Source: Sellimonas sp963559135
GTDB lineage: Bacteria > Bacillota > Clostridia > Lachnospirales > Lachnospiraceae
DNA: 64,000 nucleotides
Assembly: GCA_963559135.1 (NCBI GenBank)
Contig: CAUWJP010000006.1
Location: 34,105-98,104, forward strand
Reading direction: 5' to 3'
Shown in pieces: positions 1 to 8,157 of the stretch. The notes beneath the pieces were generated by a model. The model was not told the DNA's origin and ran no database searches. It saw nothing but the letters and a program-made list of their open reading frames with translations. The position numbers and the translations under genes are program-made. The number at the start of each line of letters is the position of its first letter. The stretch's first letter is position 1.

Positions 1-457
1 GCTTCACTGTTTCGGCCTCATTTTCCAGCATATGGATCCCCGCATCCACCAGCCGCTTTTTATACTTCTGGTAAGCTTCTCCGTATACTTCTTCACATTC
101 TTTCATCTTCTGCTCATGATTTCCATTGGCACAGTAAACCGGTGCAATGGAGGGAAGCTGTTCCATAAAGCATGCCGCCTTTTCCGATTTTTCCCCGGTA
201 CTTCGGATCAACATGTCCCCTCCTACAAGAATCAGATCCGGTTGCTCATTCCGGATTACATGAAGCAGCTTCTCATTTCCCTCTCCGTATTCCTGATTGT
301 GAAGGTCACTTAAAAAAACAATCTTCCAGCCATCACCCGTGCCTTTTGTCCTGGAATCCACCTCATAGCGTGTCACAACAAAGGTATGGTTTTCATAAAA
401 AATCCTCAACAGCACCAGAACCGCAAGTAAGAGGATACACACGATGGCCGTTATCAT
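1..457 (-). CDS. Metallophosphoesterase, membrane-anchored (3' end outside window)
   Basis: The visible 152 codons begin with a hydrophobic N-terminal anchor (about residues 2-17). Calcineurin-like metal-binding motifs follow: DLHN, GGDM and GNHE. They coordinate the two metals of the phosphoesterase site. This layout fits the YkuE-like family of membrane-anchored phosphoesterases; the substrate cannot be told. The ATG overlaps the TGA of the HAD phosphatase gene upstream by four bases, implying translational coupling. The gene runs off the left edge, so the C-terminal histidines are not visible. Confidence 0.85.
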   Translation of the reverse strand, partial: MITAIVCILLLAVLVLLRIFYENHTFVVTRYEVDSRTKGTGDGWKIVFLSDLHNQEYGEGNEKLLHVIRNEQPDLILVGGDMLIRSTGEKSEKAACFMEQLPSIAPVYCANGNHEQKMKECEEVYGEAYQKYKKRLVDAGIHMLENEAETVK

Positions 458-1272
458 TCTGTCATTTCCTCCGTTTCTGCCGCTGCTTTGACAGCCTCAT
501 ACAGATCCCGGATCGTGTCAAAGCAGTAATCCGGTTTCCAGATGCTTGTCCGCACTTCCTCCTCGTCAGCTTCCCCGGTATAGACAACCGCTGTCTCCAT
601 TCCGGCATTGATGCCGCAGGCGATATCTGTGTAAAGCCGATCTCCCACAACGAGGAACTCTTCCTGCAATCCTTCACACTGCTTTGCGCACAGGTCCACA
701 ATCACACGGTTTGGTTTACCGATAAAGTACGGTTCCCGGCCAACGGTCTCCCGGATCATCCCGCAGATGGCACCGCAGTCTGGAATAAACCCGAAAGGCG
801 CCGGGCACCGCAGATCCGGATTCGTTCCGAGAAAATCCACTTCTTCCCGGAACAGCAGTTCACACGCTTTTGCCAGTTTTTCGTACTGAAGTGTATCGTC
901 AAACCCGGCAAGAACACATGCTACAGCCGGCTCTGCTTCTTCTGTCACATGGACTCCAAAACCTCTCAGCTCTTCCACAAAAGAAGGTGTTCCGAGCACG
1001 AACACCTTCTTTCCCTCATAGTGTTCTTTCATATACAGGCAGGCAGCATAAGAAGCGGTCATAAACTGCTGCTCCGAAGCGTCAATGCCCCATCTCGCAA
1101 ATTTGTCCACATAGTCTTTCCTGCTCTTAGTAGAATTGTTTGTAATATAGAAACTCTTGCCGCCATTTTTCTCGATCCATTCCAGAAATTCTTTTGTTCC
1201 ATCATATAATGTCTCTCCGACAGCCAGCGTTCCGTCAATATCAAATAAAAAATACTTTTTTCCTTTTAACAT
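454..1272 (-). CDS. HAD-superfamily IIA phosphatase (NagD-like)
   Basis: This 272-residue protein is a HAD phosphohydrolase of the NagD/p-nitrophenylphosphatase type. Motif I is DIDGT with nucleophile D11 and acid D13. Motif II is the ITNNS segment near residue 43. The motif III lysine lies in GKPN, and motif IV is GDRLYTD near residue 210. Family members act on small sugar phosphates or nucleotides; the substrate here is unknown. The start is supported by an AGGAG ribosome site. A good promoter lies just upstream, with its -35 over the stop codon of the carboxypeptidase gene. Confidence 0.88.
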   Translation of the reverse strand: MLKGKKYFLFDIDGTLAVGETLYDGTKEFLEWIEKNGGKSFYITNNSTKSRKDYVDKFARWGIDASEQQFMTASYAACLYMKEHYEGKKVFVLGTPSFVEELRGFGVHVTEEAEPAVACVLAGFDDTLQYEKLAKACELLFREEVDFLGTNPDLRCPAPFGFIPDCGAICGMIRETVGREPYFIGKPNRVIVDLCAKQCEGLQEEFLVVGDRLYTDIACGINAGMETAVVYTGEADEEEVRTSIWKPDYCFDTIRDLYEAVKAAAETEEMTE

Positions 1273-1295
1273 TCTTTTGGCTCCTTTTCTTAGAC

Positions 1296-1324
1296 ATTAT
1301 ATAATTTTTCTCTTCCTTTTACAA
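1296..1324 (-). promoter_or_regulatory. Promoter of the HAD phosphatase gene
   Basis: On the minus strand, TTGTAA (1319-1324) is followed 17 bases later by TATAAT (1296-1301), a good vegetative promoter. The -35 overlaps the stop codon of the upstream carboxypeptidase gene. Confidence 0.6.
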
Positions 1325-2503
1325 CGAAAAGGTGTCCAAAACATCTTCGATTGCGTGCTTCAGTGACATAGACGGCACATCGTCCACCGCAACCAGATCC
1401 ACTTCTCCAATCTTCTCTCCATTAAGCAGATACTGCACCGTTCCAGCTTTCTGCCCTTTCTCCACCGGGGCTTTCAGGGACGACTTTGGCACCACTTTCT
1501 TTTCTACTTTGCTTAAATCTGCTCCGCTGACATCAAGATAAGAAAAACCGCTATTTGGCATGACCTCTACCTGATCCTCTTCTCCCCGCTCCACTTTGAC
1601 CGTTTTCTGCACTGATTCCCAGTCGGAATCCTCGTACTTCCGGCAAATGGAGAATCCATAATTCAGCAGAGTCTGGGCGTCCGCAAACCGTGCCTTTACA
1701 TCCGGAGCTGCCATAATAACAGCAATCAGATCAATCCCATCTTTCTGGGCGGTGGCACTTAAGCAGAATTTTGCCTCTCCGGTAGATCCCGTCTTCAGCC
1801 CGGTAGCATAGGAGTACTGACGGATCAGCTTATTCGTATTAGAAAGACCAAATTCTTCCTCTCCTTTTTTCGTTTTATGTACAATCGTATCCATCCAGAT
1901 TTTCGTATACTCGTACACATCCGGATATTTTGTGATCAGTTCCCTCGACATCAGGGCAATATCCCTTGCTGTTGTCACATGACCGTCCGTATCCAGACCG
2001 TTACAATTTTTAAATACCGTATTCTCCATTCCAAGGCTTCTGGCCCGTTCATTCATCTGCTGCACAAACGCCTCCTCCGTTCCGGCAATGTATTCTGCCA
2101 TGGCCACACAGGCATCATTGGCGCTGGACACGACGATACATTTGAGCAGAGTATCTACCGTCTGCTCTTCCCCTGCCTCCAGAAACACCTGGCTACCTCC
2201 CATGGAAGCGGCATACTCCGAGGTGGTCACCACATCTTCTTTTTGAATTTTTCCTGCGGCAAGTGCATCGTAAATCAGAAGAATCGTCATGACCTTGGTC
2301 ACACTGGCCGGTGGCCGTTTGGTATCCGCATCTTTTTCATACAATACCTTCCCACTTGATGCCTCCATCAAAAGAACAGAAGGAGCTGTAACGGTCACAC
2401 TTCCCGCACTTTCTCCTTCTGTCTCTTCTTCTGCCATGACGGCCATACTTCCCGAAAGGCAGAACATAACTGCCGCCATCAGCGCTGCTATCCACTTTTT
2501 CAC
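1319..2503 (-). CDS. dacF: D-alanyl-D-alanine carboxypeptidase (DacF-type, penicillin-binding)
   Basis: This is a secreted serine peptidase that trims the terminal D-Ala from peptidoglycan stem peptides. It opens with a signal peptide (about residues 1-24, ending near AVMAEE). The three S11 active-site motifs are present: S67-V-T-K70, S128-A-N130 and K238-T-G240. A C-terminal beta-rich PBP5-like domain and a weakly amphipathic end follow. Length (394) is normal. The start is GTG, chosen for the GAGG ribosome site and because the signal peptide begins there. In Firmicutes DacF-type enzymes often act in sporulation, which suits this genome; vegetative roles cannot be excluded. Confidence 0.9.
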   Translation of the reverse strand: MKKWIAALMAAVMFCLSGSMAVMAEEETEGESAGSVTVTAPSVLLMEASSGKVLYEKDADTKRPPASVTKVMTILLIYDALAAGKIQKEDVVTTSEYAASMGGSQVFLEAGEEQTVDTLLKCIVVSSANDACVAMAEYIAGTEEAFVQQMNERARSLGMENTVFKNCNGLDTDGHVTTARDIALMSRELITKYPDVYEYTKIWMDTIVHKTKKGEEEFGLSNTNKLIRQYSYATGLKTGSTGEAKFCLSATAQKDGIDLIAVIMAAPDVKARFADAQTLLNYGFSICRKYEDSDWESVQKTVKVERGEEDQVEVMPNSGFSYLDVSGADLSKVEKKVVPKSSLKAPVEKGQKAGTVQYLLNGEKIGEVDLVAVDDVPSMSLKHAIEDVLDTFSL

Positions 2504-2569
2504 TTCTTACCTCTTCATCTGGCATTTATTACATTGTAGGATTCTGCCAGCAAAAATATGTCTGTCCCA

Positions 2570-2690
2570 TCAGGAAAGAAGTGGAAACCGAAGCTGAATC
2601 GTAAACCAGTTTCCTTTTAGCCACGCCCGAATCTCCCCGTGCATCCGAACCTTTTCCTCTCGTAGCATGTCCAAAGTTTTCTGTAAACTA
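2570..2690 (-). pseudogene. Possible remnant of a sensor histidine kinase C-terminus
   Basis: The interval between the adhesin terminator and dacF holds a short open frame on the minus strand ending GNWFTIQLRFP-LLS-stop. This resembles the last strand of a histidine-kinase ATPase domain, where FTI/L-x-LP endings are typical. There is no start, no upstream kinase sequence, and a terminator cuts its 5' side. I treat it as a possible decayed fragment; chance resemblance is a real alternative. Confidence 0.25.
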
Positions 2691-2729
2691 AAAAGGCGTC
2701 CGGGAGGGGAAGTTCCTCTCTCGGACGCC
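2690..2729 (-). terminator. Intrinsic terminator after the adhesin gene
   Basis: GGCGTCCG and its complement pair across a short loop on the minus strand, followed by five T residues. The hairpin lies 57 bases beyond the adhesin stop. Confidence 0.8.
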
Positions 2730-2785
2730 GGCCTTCGCATCTTTTCTTTCCTGCCTGTCACAGTTGTCATTCTGTTACCGTCTGA

Positions 2786-5700
2786 TTATCTTTGCCTTCT
2801 TCTAAGTGCGATAATAATTCCAAGCGAAACGGTCATGGCCGCTGCCGACTGCACAATCGGTGCATCGTCGCCGGTTTTGACCGTATCCGAATTATTATCG
2901 ACGGATGTCTGATCCTGACCGGATCCTTTGTCCTGATTATTCTGACTTTTCTCATTGTCTGGATTCTGGGTATCCGTGTTCTGATCATCCTGTCCGTCTT
3001 CCGGTTTTTCACTGCCTGGTTCTTCAGTATCCGGCGTTTCTTCTTCCGGATGGGTTTCCGGTTCTTCGGTATCTCCGCCTCCTGGAGTTTCCGCTTCCTC
3101 ATAGGTGTTTGTAAATACCATGCTGTCAGCATTCTCGTAGGAAACTGCCGCCGTCAGATAACCACCGGCATCTTCTACGTGAACATGAACCGTATAAACC
3201 GTTGTATCATAAGTGATGCCTTCTGCACCGTCTACACGTTCCGATACGGTGTAGGTAACGTCCTGAGCGGTCTCATAGGTCATTCCCTCAAACCGGAACG
3301 TGCCGTCGCTGCTGTTTGTTGTCTCAGCAACTGCATTTCCTTCCTGATCCCGGAGTACAAAGGTAAATTCCCCGTCCTCCAACGTCCGTCCATTCAGCAC
3401 TTTGATACCCTGAATCGCGGTTTCACCGGAAAGCGTTACAGATTCCGGCTGATAGGTATTGGTAAATACCATATTGTCCGCACCCTGTACCTGTGCCCGA
3501 AGCACGCCGTCCTCATCGGTTACAGTCACCTGTACGGTATACGTCGTATTATCGTAGGTATATCCGGCAGATCCCTGATTTACCTCAGATACCTGATAGG
3601 TGTAAGTACCTGGCTGCGTGTAAATGATTTCTCCGAACTGATAGGTTCCGGCTGTATCATTTGTCACCGTTGCAGTACCGTCCTGAGGCATCGGTGTATC
3701 TGCTCCGGACGTTGCGGTCAGAGTAAAGGAGAAGGCTCCCTCTTCCAACGTACCGCCGTTTAATACTTTCTTGCCGCCAAAGGATATCCCTGTCTGAGCC
3801 GGATTGTATGTATTGGTAAAGGAAATACCGCTGACTTCCCGTCCGTCTTTGGTAATGGTCACATCCGCTGACAGTGCGGCATTTGACGTATCCTCGGTTA
3901 CCACTACCGTAATGATGTAGACGGAATTATCTTTCGTAATGCCTCCTACTGTACTGTTTTCCTCCCGCACCGTATAGCGGTAAGTTCCAGCCTCTGTATA
4001 CTGTACCGGAGAACTCAGAACAACATTTCCATCTGTACTGTTTGTCACAGTTGCTGCCTGAACCGGATCACTGTCCGGATTATCGGATGACGGAATAATA
4101 CTGAATGAGAATTCGCCTCCCGTCATGGTGTAGCTGTTTCCTTCCGAAGCTTCCACAGTCTTTACTGCCTCAAATCCGCCGACTGCGCTTGTCGGAGACG
4201 GCTGGTATACATTCACAAACGCAAATCCTTCTCCACCGTTTCCACCCTGCTTCTCATAGGAAACTTCAGAAGTAAGCGCACCGCTTTCACTGTTCTGTGA
4301 AACGTTCACAACCACATGCACACTTCCACTGTCGTTAGTTACTCCAGCCGCACTTCCTCCGGTCTCCCGGATCGTATATTCATACTGTCCGGCCTGCGTA
4401 TAGTTAATCGGTCCAAAGACAATGCTTGCGCCATTGTTCGTCACTGTTGTTTGTTCTGGAAGCGGCGCTCCATTTACAGCTTCAATGGTAAACTGGAACT
4501 GATCGGATGACTGAAGAGTACGTCCTGTCATCGTCTTCGTTCCGGAAAGTGTCACGTCTACGTCTCCTGTTATTCCACCTGGATTTTCCGGATTTACAGG
4601 TGTTTCCACGGGATTGGTACTTACCCCGGCCTGGTTGTCAATCTGTACCGTTGCCTGGTTCTCCACCGTCGTATCCGCCGCGTTTTCATTGACCTGTGCC
4701 TGGAATGTTACCGATCCCTGTGCTCCTGCTGCCGCATTTTCTACCACCCAGGTCAGTGTATGCGTTCCCTCATCGTATGTGGCACTCGGATTTGCAGAAT
4801 TTTCGATATAATCCAGTCCTTCATCAAGCACATCTACAATCGTTACATCTGCTGATGCGGCTTCTGTATTCCTCCAGGCAATAGTATAGGTTAAGGTGTC
4901 ACCGACAGAAGCATTTCCGTCACTGTCTGTTCCGGTCACCTCCTTTTTCGGTACATAGTTTGTAACCGTGTTGGTTGTCTTTGGATCGTTGTCTCCAGGC
5001 TGTATGGAGGCTGTATTCTGGATGGAATCATAATTGATAGCGTCTTCCGTCACTTCCACTGTAAAGCGGACCGTTCCGGATGCCCCTGCTTCCTGCGTTC
5101 CCAGATTCCATGTCACAGTACCATTTTCTTCTGTGCCTTCATTTTCCGCAGAGACAAAGCTGGTTCCGACCGGTACCTGATCCGTCACTGTGACATCTGC
5201 CGCAACATACTTCCCGGCTGAATCTGTCGCATCATTTACCCAGTGAATGACATATTCCAGCTGATCACCAACACCTACAAGCTTTCCATCCAAGCTGGTA
5301 TCTGTTCCCGGCTGCACAACGTCTTTTGTGTTCTCCATGGCAGTTTTAGTTTTCACCGGAAGCACGCCGTTGTTGCCAAGGTATACACGGAATACACCGT
5401 TACCCTGATAGGTCGGGTAATAGGAACTGTCTGCCGTATTGGTCAGACTGGTATCTTCTTTCATTTGAATGAAATCCGAAAGATTTCCCAGTCTTGGCGC
5501 ACCCTCCTGCAGCTGAAGCTGTCCGTTTTCTCTGGTCGCACTCACATAATTGCTATCAATTTCCGATCCCGGCCGTTCTAACACCGCTGTCTGAACGCTG
5601 GTTCCTACAACATCATAATATGAAATTTGAAAATAGTAAGTCGTATTTTCGTCCAGCTTCCCTGTTGCCGGCTGTGTGCAATCTGCGTCCAGATACAGAT

Positions 5701-5926
5701 TCGTATTGTCCTGTACATAATAGAACGGGTTATCTGAAGCCGGTGTAAACTCTACATAAGCATCGCCTACGGTCACATCATCCGTCTGGAAGCCTTCCCA
5801 TCCATTGTCCATGTTCCCGCTGTACTTGTTACTGTAGAACAAAAGATTTCCGTCCTCGTCCGTATGGGTATCTGCATACTCATCGCTGACTACGCCTTCA
5901 TTTAAGATGCCGTTCTGGTCTGCCAC
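2786..5926 (-). CDS. Surface adhesin, C-terminal portion (DUF11 and FctA repeats, cell-wall anchor); frameshifted from the VWA portion
   Basis: This 1046-codon frame has no signal peptide and continues the protein begun at 7373. Sequence in the same frame is open up to about 5989, so there is no independent start of quality. Visible modules are two DUF11-type repeats (about residues 210-440) and four pilin-type isopeptide-linkage (FctA-like) repeats (about 455-942), each ending in a FVNVY or FTNTY strand. An acidic, Pro/Asn-rich wall-spanning spacer (943-1014) follows. Last come a VKTGD sorting-like motif (1016-1020), a hydrophobic segment and RRRQR. Such domains build stiff, protease-resistant surface fibres. 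No sortase is encoded nearby. Confidence 0.8.
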   Translation of the reverse strand: MADQNGILNEGVVSDEYADTHTDEDGNLLFYSNKYSGNMDNGWEGFQTDDVTVGDAYVEFTPASDNPFYYVQDNTNLYLDADCTQPATGKLDENTTYYFQISYYDVVGTSVQTAVLERPGSEIDSNYVSATRENGQLQLQEGAPRLGNLSDFIQMKEDTSLTNTADSSYYPTYQGNGVFRVYLGNNGVLPVKTKTAMENTKDVVQPGTDTSLDGKLVGVGDQLEYVIHWVNDATDSAGKYVAADVTVTDQVPVGTSFVSAENEGTEENGTVTWNLGTQEAGASGTVRFTVEVTEDAINYDSIQNTASIQPGDNDPKTTNTVTNYVPKKEVTGTDSDGNASVGDTLTYTIAWRNTEAASADVTIVDVLDEGLDYIENSANPSATYDEGTHTLTWVVENAAAGAQGSVTFQAQVNENAADTTVENQATVQIDNQAGVSTNPVETPVNPENPGGITGDVDVTLSGTKTMTGRTLQSSDQFQFTIEAVNGAPLPEQTTVTNNGASIVFGPINYTQAGQYEYTIRETGGSAAGVTNDSGSVHVVVNVSQNSESGALTSEVSYEKQGGNGGEGFAFVNVYQPSPTSAVGGFEAVKTVEASEGNSYTMTGGEFSFSIIPSSDNPDSDPVQAATVTNSTDGNVVLSSPVQYTEAGTYRYTVREENSTVGGITKDNSVYIITVVVTEDTSNAALSADVTITKDGREVSGISFTNTYNPAQTGISFGGKKVLNGGTLEEGAFSFTLTATSGADTPMPQDGTATVTNDTAGTYQFGEIIYTQPGTYTYQVSEVNQGSAGYTYDNTTYTVQVTVTDEDGVLRAQVQGADNMVFTNTYQPESVTLSGETAIQGIKVLNGRTLEDGEFTFVLRDQEGNAVAETTNSSDGTFRFEGMTYETAQDVTYTVSERVDGAEGITYDTTVYTVHVHVEDAGGYLTAAVSYENADSMVFTNTYEEAETPGGGDTEEPETHPEEETPDTEEPGSEKPEDGQDDQNTDTQNPDNEKSQNNQDKGSGQDQTSVDNNSDTVKTGDDAPIVQSAAAMTVSLGIIIALRRRQR

Positions 5927-5981
5927 TCCGTCAATAAGCCCTACGGAATAGAGTACACGAAGTGGATATTCATTGTTACTT

Positions 5982-5991
5982 TCATTGGTCT
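5982..5991 (-). other. Frameshift point joining the two adhesin frames
   Basis: The upstream frame reads GTA GAC CAA TGA and stops. The downstream frame, shifted +1, is closed by TAG just before ACC AAT GAA. The switch must therefore fall within these few bases. Removing one C gives GTA GAC AAT GAA and a continuous protein. This could be a mutation, an assembly error, phase variation or programmed +1 shifting; sequence alone cannot decide. Confidence 0.8.
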
Positions 5992-7373
5992 ACATAGGAC
6001 GGTATCCCGCTTGTGACATCATATATCGCATCGGAACCAGTCGGGTGTGTCACCGTAAAATTCCTTCCTGAATCGCTGGATTTTTCTCCCGGATAATCCA
6101 CAATTGTATCTTTTCCTTGAACATACTCCGACCAGCTGTTTACGATATTCTGGCACTGCTCATCCTGCAGGTTGGCTGTATCCCAGTTTTCCGATGGATT
6201 CAATACCATGTTGGCAAGCTCTACCATGCTCTCTGTCTGAGAATTGATGCTGAATCCTATAGTATACATGCTGGAGGATGCCTGTTCCGGATTCTGTGCA
6301 TTTGCATTTTTAGCACGATCCGCATAGTTGGCGTCAATCTTGTTTTTCAGATATTCTGCCGTGATCATCGGCATAAAGCCTTTGCCGCTCCATGCGTTAT
6401 TATTATCGCCCGAGCTTCCGGACTCACCATCGTTATAATCTAACCCCGCCCACCAGCTGTTGTCGTTTGCCGGCATCGAGATTGTCGTCGGAGCACCGTC
6501 GGACATCAGTACGACATTGGGAATTCTCGTATACTCCATGCCTTCATAGTCGTAGATGGTATTCTTTTCATCAGCAAGCATTGACATTCCTTCATACAGG
6601 CCGTATTGGATATTGGTCTTGGAATCCGTTGTCGCAGTTACGTCGTTTCCGATATGGCAGGTTACTACTGCTTTTCCATCATCATTTCCAGTTGAACCCT
6701 CAAGCCAACTCATCGTCAGATACTGGGTTGTTCCATTTTCATCCTCTTCGATCCCGTCAAGGTTCGCTTCGGAAAGCTCTGTCAGTTCCAACAGTGTATG
6801 TCCTGTCCGGTTGAAGTAGACAATTCCGATCCGGTTGTTCGGATTGTCCTCTCTTAAGGTGTCAATGGTTTCGTTAAGAGCATCGATCATGTAAGCGATT
6901 CGGGAATCCGAACCGTCACTTTCTGACACGGTTTCCTTGCCGACTCCCCAGCACATGCTGGATGAAAAATCCAGCACAAACACAACGTCTACCGGTACTT
7001 TCGGAAGTTGTGTGATCTGCTGGGAGCTTGCCAGCGCTGAATAGGAAATCAGAAAGTCCGCATCTTCGCTTTTTTCTACTTCGATTGTATTATCATTTTC
7101 ATCGTTCGTAAACACCGCATTCCCGGTATAGACGGTCTTGTCCGTCCACACACGTCCGGCATACCGCGTGGAAGTGCCGTTACCAAGGGAATCTTTGTAG
7201 GACGTTGTGGTGTCTGCATCGCTGGATGCTACGGTCCCATTTTCTGCCTGCGTGTCTGCCGCCTGCACAGAAGTCATACCTGTGCCCGTTGTCATTCCGA
7301 AACCCATTGCAAATGCCAACAGAAATGCAACGACGGCTCTTGATGCTTTGTGCCTGCGTCTGCATAAAAACAT
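5982..7373 (-). CDS. Surface adhesin, N-terminal portion with von Willebrand factor A domain
   Basis: The start (463 codons) is set by GGGAGGA eight bases upstream of the ATG. An in-frame start 17 codons earlier has no such site and would spoil the signal peptide. A basic N-terminus and hydrophobic core end at VQAA (about residues 36-39), a signal peptidase I site. A VWA domain follows with the MIDAS motif D135-F-S-S-S139 and a later MSDGAPT. It is probably an adhesive, metal-dependent tip domain. The frame stops abruptly at 5982. The continuation, in the +1 frame, is the repeat-rich portion ending at 2786, so the intact protein would be about 1,530 residues. Confidence 0.85.
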   Translation of the reverse strand: MFLCRRRHKASRAVVAFLLAFAMGFGMTTGTGMTSVQAADTQAENGTVASSDADTTTSYKDSLGNGTSTRYAGRVWTDKTVYTGNAVFTNDENDNTIEVEKSEDADFLISYSALASSQQITQLPKVPVDVVFVLDFSSSMCWGVGKETVSESDGSDSRIAYMIDALNETIDTLREDNPNNRIGIVYFNRTGHTLLELTELSEANLDGIEEDENGTTQYLTMSWLEGSTGNDDGKAVVTCHIGNDVTATTDSKTNIQYGLYEGMSMLADEKNTIYDYEGMEYTRIPNVVLMSDGAPTTISMPANDNSWWAGLDYNDGESGSSGDNNNAWSGKGFMPMITAEYLKNKIDANYADRAKNANAQNPEQASSSMYTIGFSINSQTESMVELANMVLNPSENWDTANLQDEQCQNIVNSWSEYVQGKDTIVDYPGEKSSDSGRNFTVTHPTGSDAIYDVTSGIPSYVDQ

Positions 7374-7507
7374 GTTGTTTTCCTCCCTTCTTTTCTGCTC
7401 TTTTCCGGCCTTTCTATCTTTCAACTTTTCTTACGTATCATAAAAAGACGGTTCCCCGGCATACTCCGAAGGCTTTCAAAAATAACTTCCTTATTTTGTT
7501 TTCAAAT

Positions 7508-7556
7508 AAAAAGGCCGTATCAACCCATTTGCTTTTCAAAATAGGCTGATACGACC
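7508..7556 (-). terminator. Strong intrinsic terminator inside the adhesin leader
   Basis: On the minus strand an 18-bp stem without mismatches (GGUCGUAUCAGCC paired to GGGUUGAUACGGCC, allowing G-U) closes an 8-base loop and is followed by TTTTT. It lies between the leader promoter and the adhesin start, 135 bases before the ATG, so transcription must read through it to express the adhesin unless another promoter exists. Confidence 0.85.
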
Positions 7557-7681
7557 CTTTTATCTATTTTGCAGAAAAAAGTGCGCAAAGTATCCACGGT
7601 CTGTTCAACTGTCTCTCCATCTTTCTGTCTAGCACCATCTATCTGCCGTACAACCCTGTCAACTCCCAAACGCACGTTCGT
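7508..7681 (-). ncRNA. Unidentified structured leader or small RNA upstream of the adhesin gene
   Basis: A consensus promoter would start transcription near 7681, and the strong terminator ends it near 7508, defining an RNA of about 174 nt. Near the 5' end CCACG can pair with a later CGUGG, while the adjacent GUGCG can pair with CGCAC, which is followed by U6. The two pairings interleave, so they are either a pseudoknot or mutually exclusive alternatives. The middle is purine-rich with repeated AGACAG and AGAUGG. I see no match to the c-di-GMP, SAM, T-box, purine or 6S consensus. It may be a riboswitch-like attenuator or a stand-alone sRNA. Confidence 0.5.
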
Positions 7682-7687
7682 GGTTTT

Positions 7688-7716
7688 ATTATAAAATCGG
7701 ATTTTTCAAAAGTCAA
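7688..7716 (-). promoter_or_regulatory. Strong promoter for the adhesin leader RNA
   Basis: TTGACT (7711-7716) and TATAAT (7688-7693) are separated by exactly 17 bases on the minus strand, close to a perfect sigma-A promoter. Confidence 0.8.
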
Positions 7717-7800
7717 CGTTACAGACTGTGAATTTTTTACCATATTTTCTTCACATTTTTATCACAACTGTGAAATTTATATTTACTTCATAATATATAG

Positions 7801-7830
7801 AAAAAACAGGATGCCTTCCGGCATCCTGTC
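7801..7830 (-). terminator. Intrinsic terminator of rpsU
   Basis: CAGGATGCC and GGCATCCTG form a perfect stem with a GGAA tetraloop on the minus strand, followed by six T residues, 11 bases beyond the rpsU stop. Confidence 0.9.
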
Positions 7831-7840
7831 TCTGCACATC

Positions 7841-8017
7841 TTAGTTATATTTACGTTTTCTAGCAGCCTCAGATTTCTTTTTACGTCTTACGCTTGGTTT
7901 TTCGTAATGTTCTCTTTTACGAATCTCCTGCTGGATACCAGCTTTTGCGCAGTTACGTTTAAATCTGCGTAAAGCGCTGTCTAAACTTTCGTTTTCTTTA
8001 ACGATTACATTTGACAT
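7841..8017 (-). CDS. rpsU: Small ribosomal subunit protein bS21
   Basis: The 58-codon frame encodes a typical bS21: MSNVIVKENESLDSALRRF at the N-terminus and a lysine/arginine-rich C-terminus (VRRKKKSEAARKRKYN). bS21 sits near the anti-Shine-Dalgarno end of 16S rRNA and helps initiation. A GGGGAGG site precedes the ATG. The gene is monocistronic, with its own promoter and terminator. Confidence 0.96.
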   Translation of the reverse strand: MSNVIVKENESLDSALRRFKRNCAKAGIQQEIRKREHYEKPSVRRKKKSEAARKRKYN

Positions 8018-8094
8018 AGTCTCACACCTAACCTCCCCTCCAGTCCTGTATTGTGCATCATACGACTGTTCGGGTATTTTATTGCACTACTAGT

Positions 8095-8122
8095 ATTATA
8101 CCATATTTTCTTTATCCGTCAA
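8095..8122 (-). promoter_or_regulatory. rpsU promoter
   Basis: TTGACG (8117-8122), a 16-base spacer and TATAAT (8095-8100) precede rpsU on the minus strand. Confidence 0.7.
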
Positions 8123-8157
8123 GGAGTTTTTCACATCTTTGTACGTGCTCTTTTTGA

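Noticed and set aside
172..1209. Plus-strand open frame of over 340 codons over the HAD gene
   Set aside because: It is antisense to a gene with clear catalytic motifs, with no start signal and Cys/His/Phe-rich antisense composition.
7508..7720. c-di-GMP (GEMM) riboswitch before the adhesin
   Set aside because: The conserved GEMM core and tetraloop-receptor features were not found in the leader.
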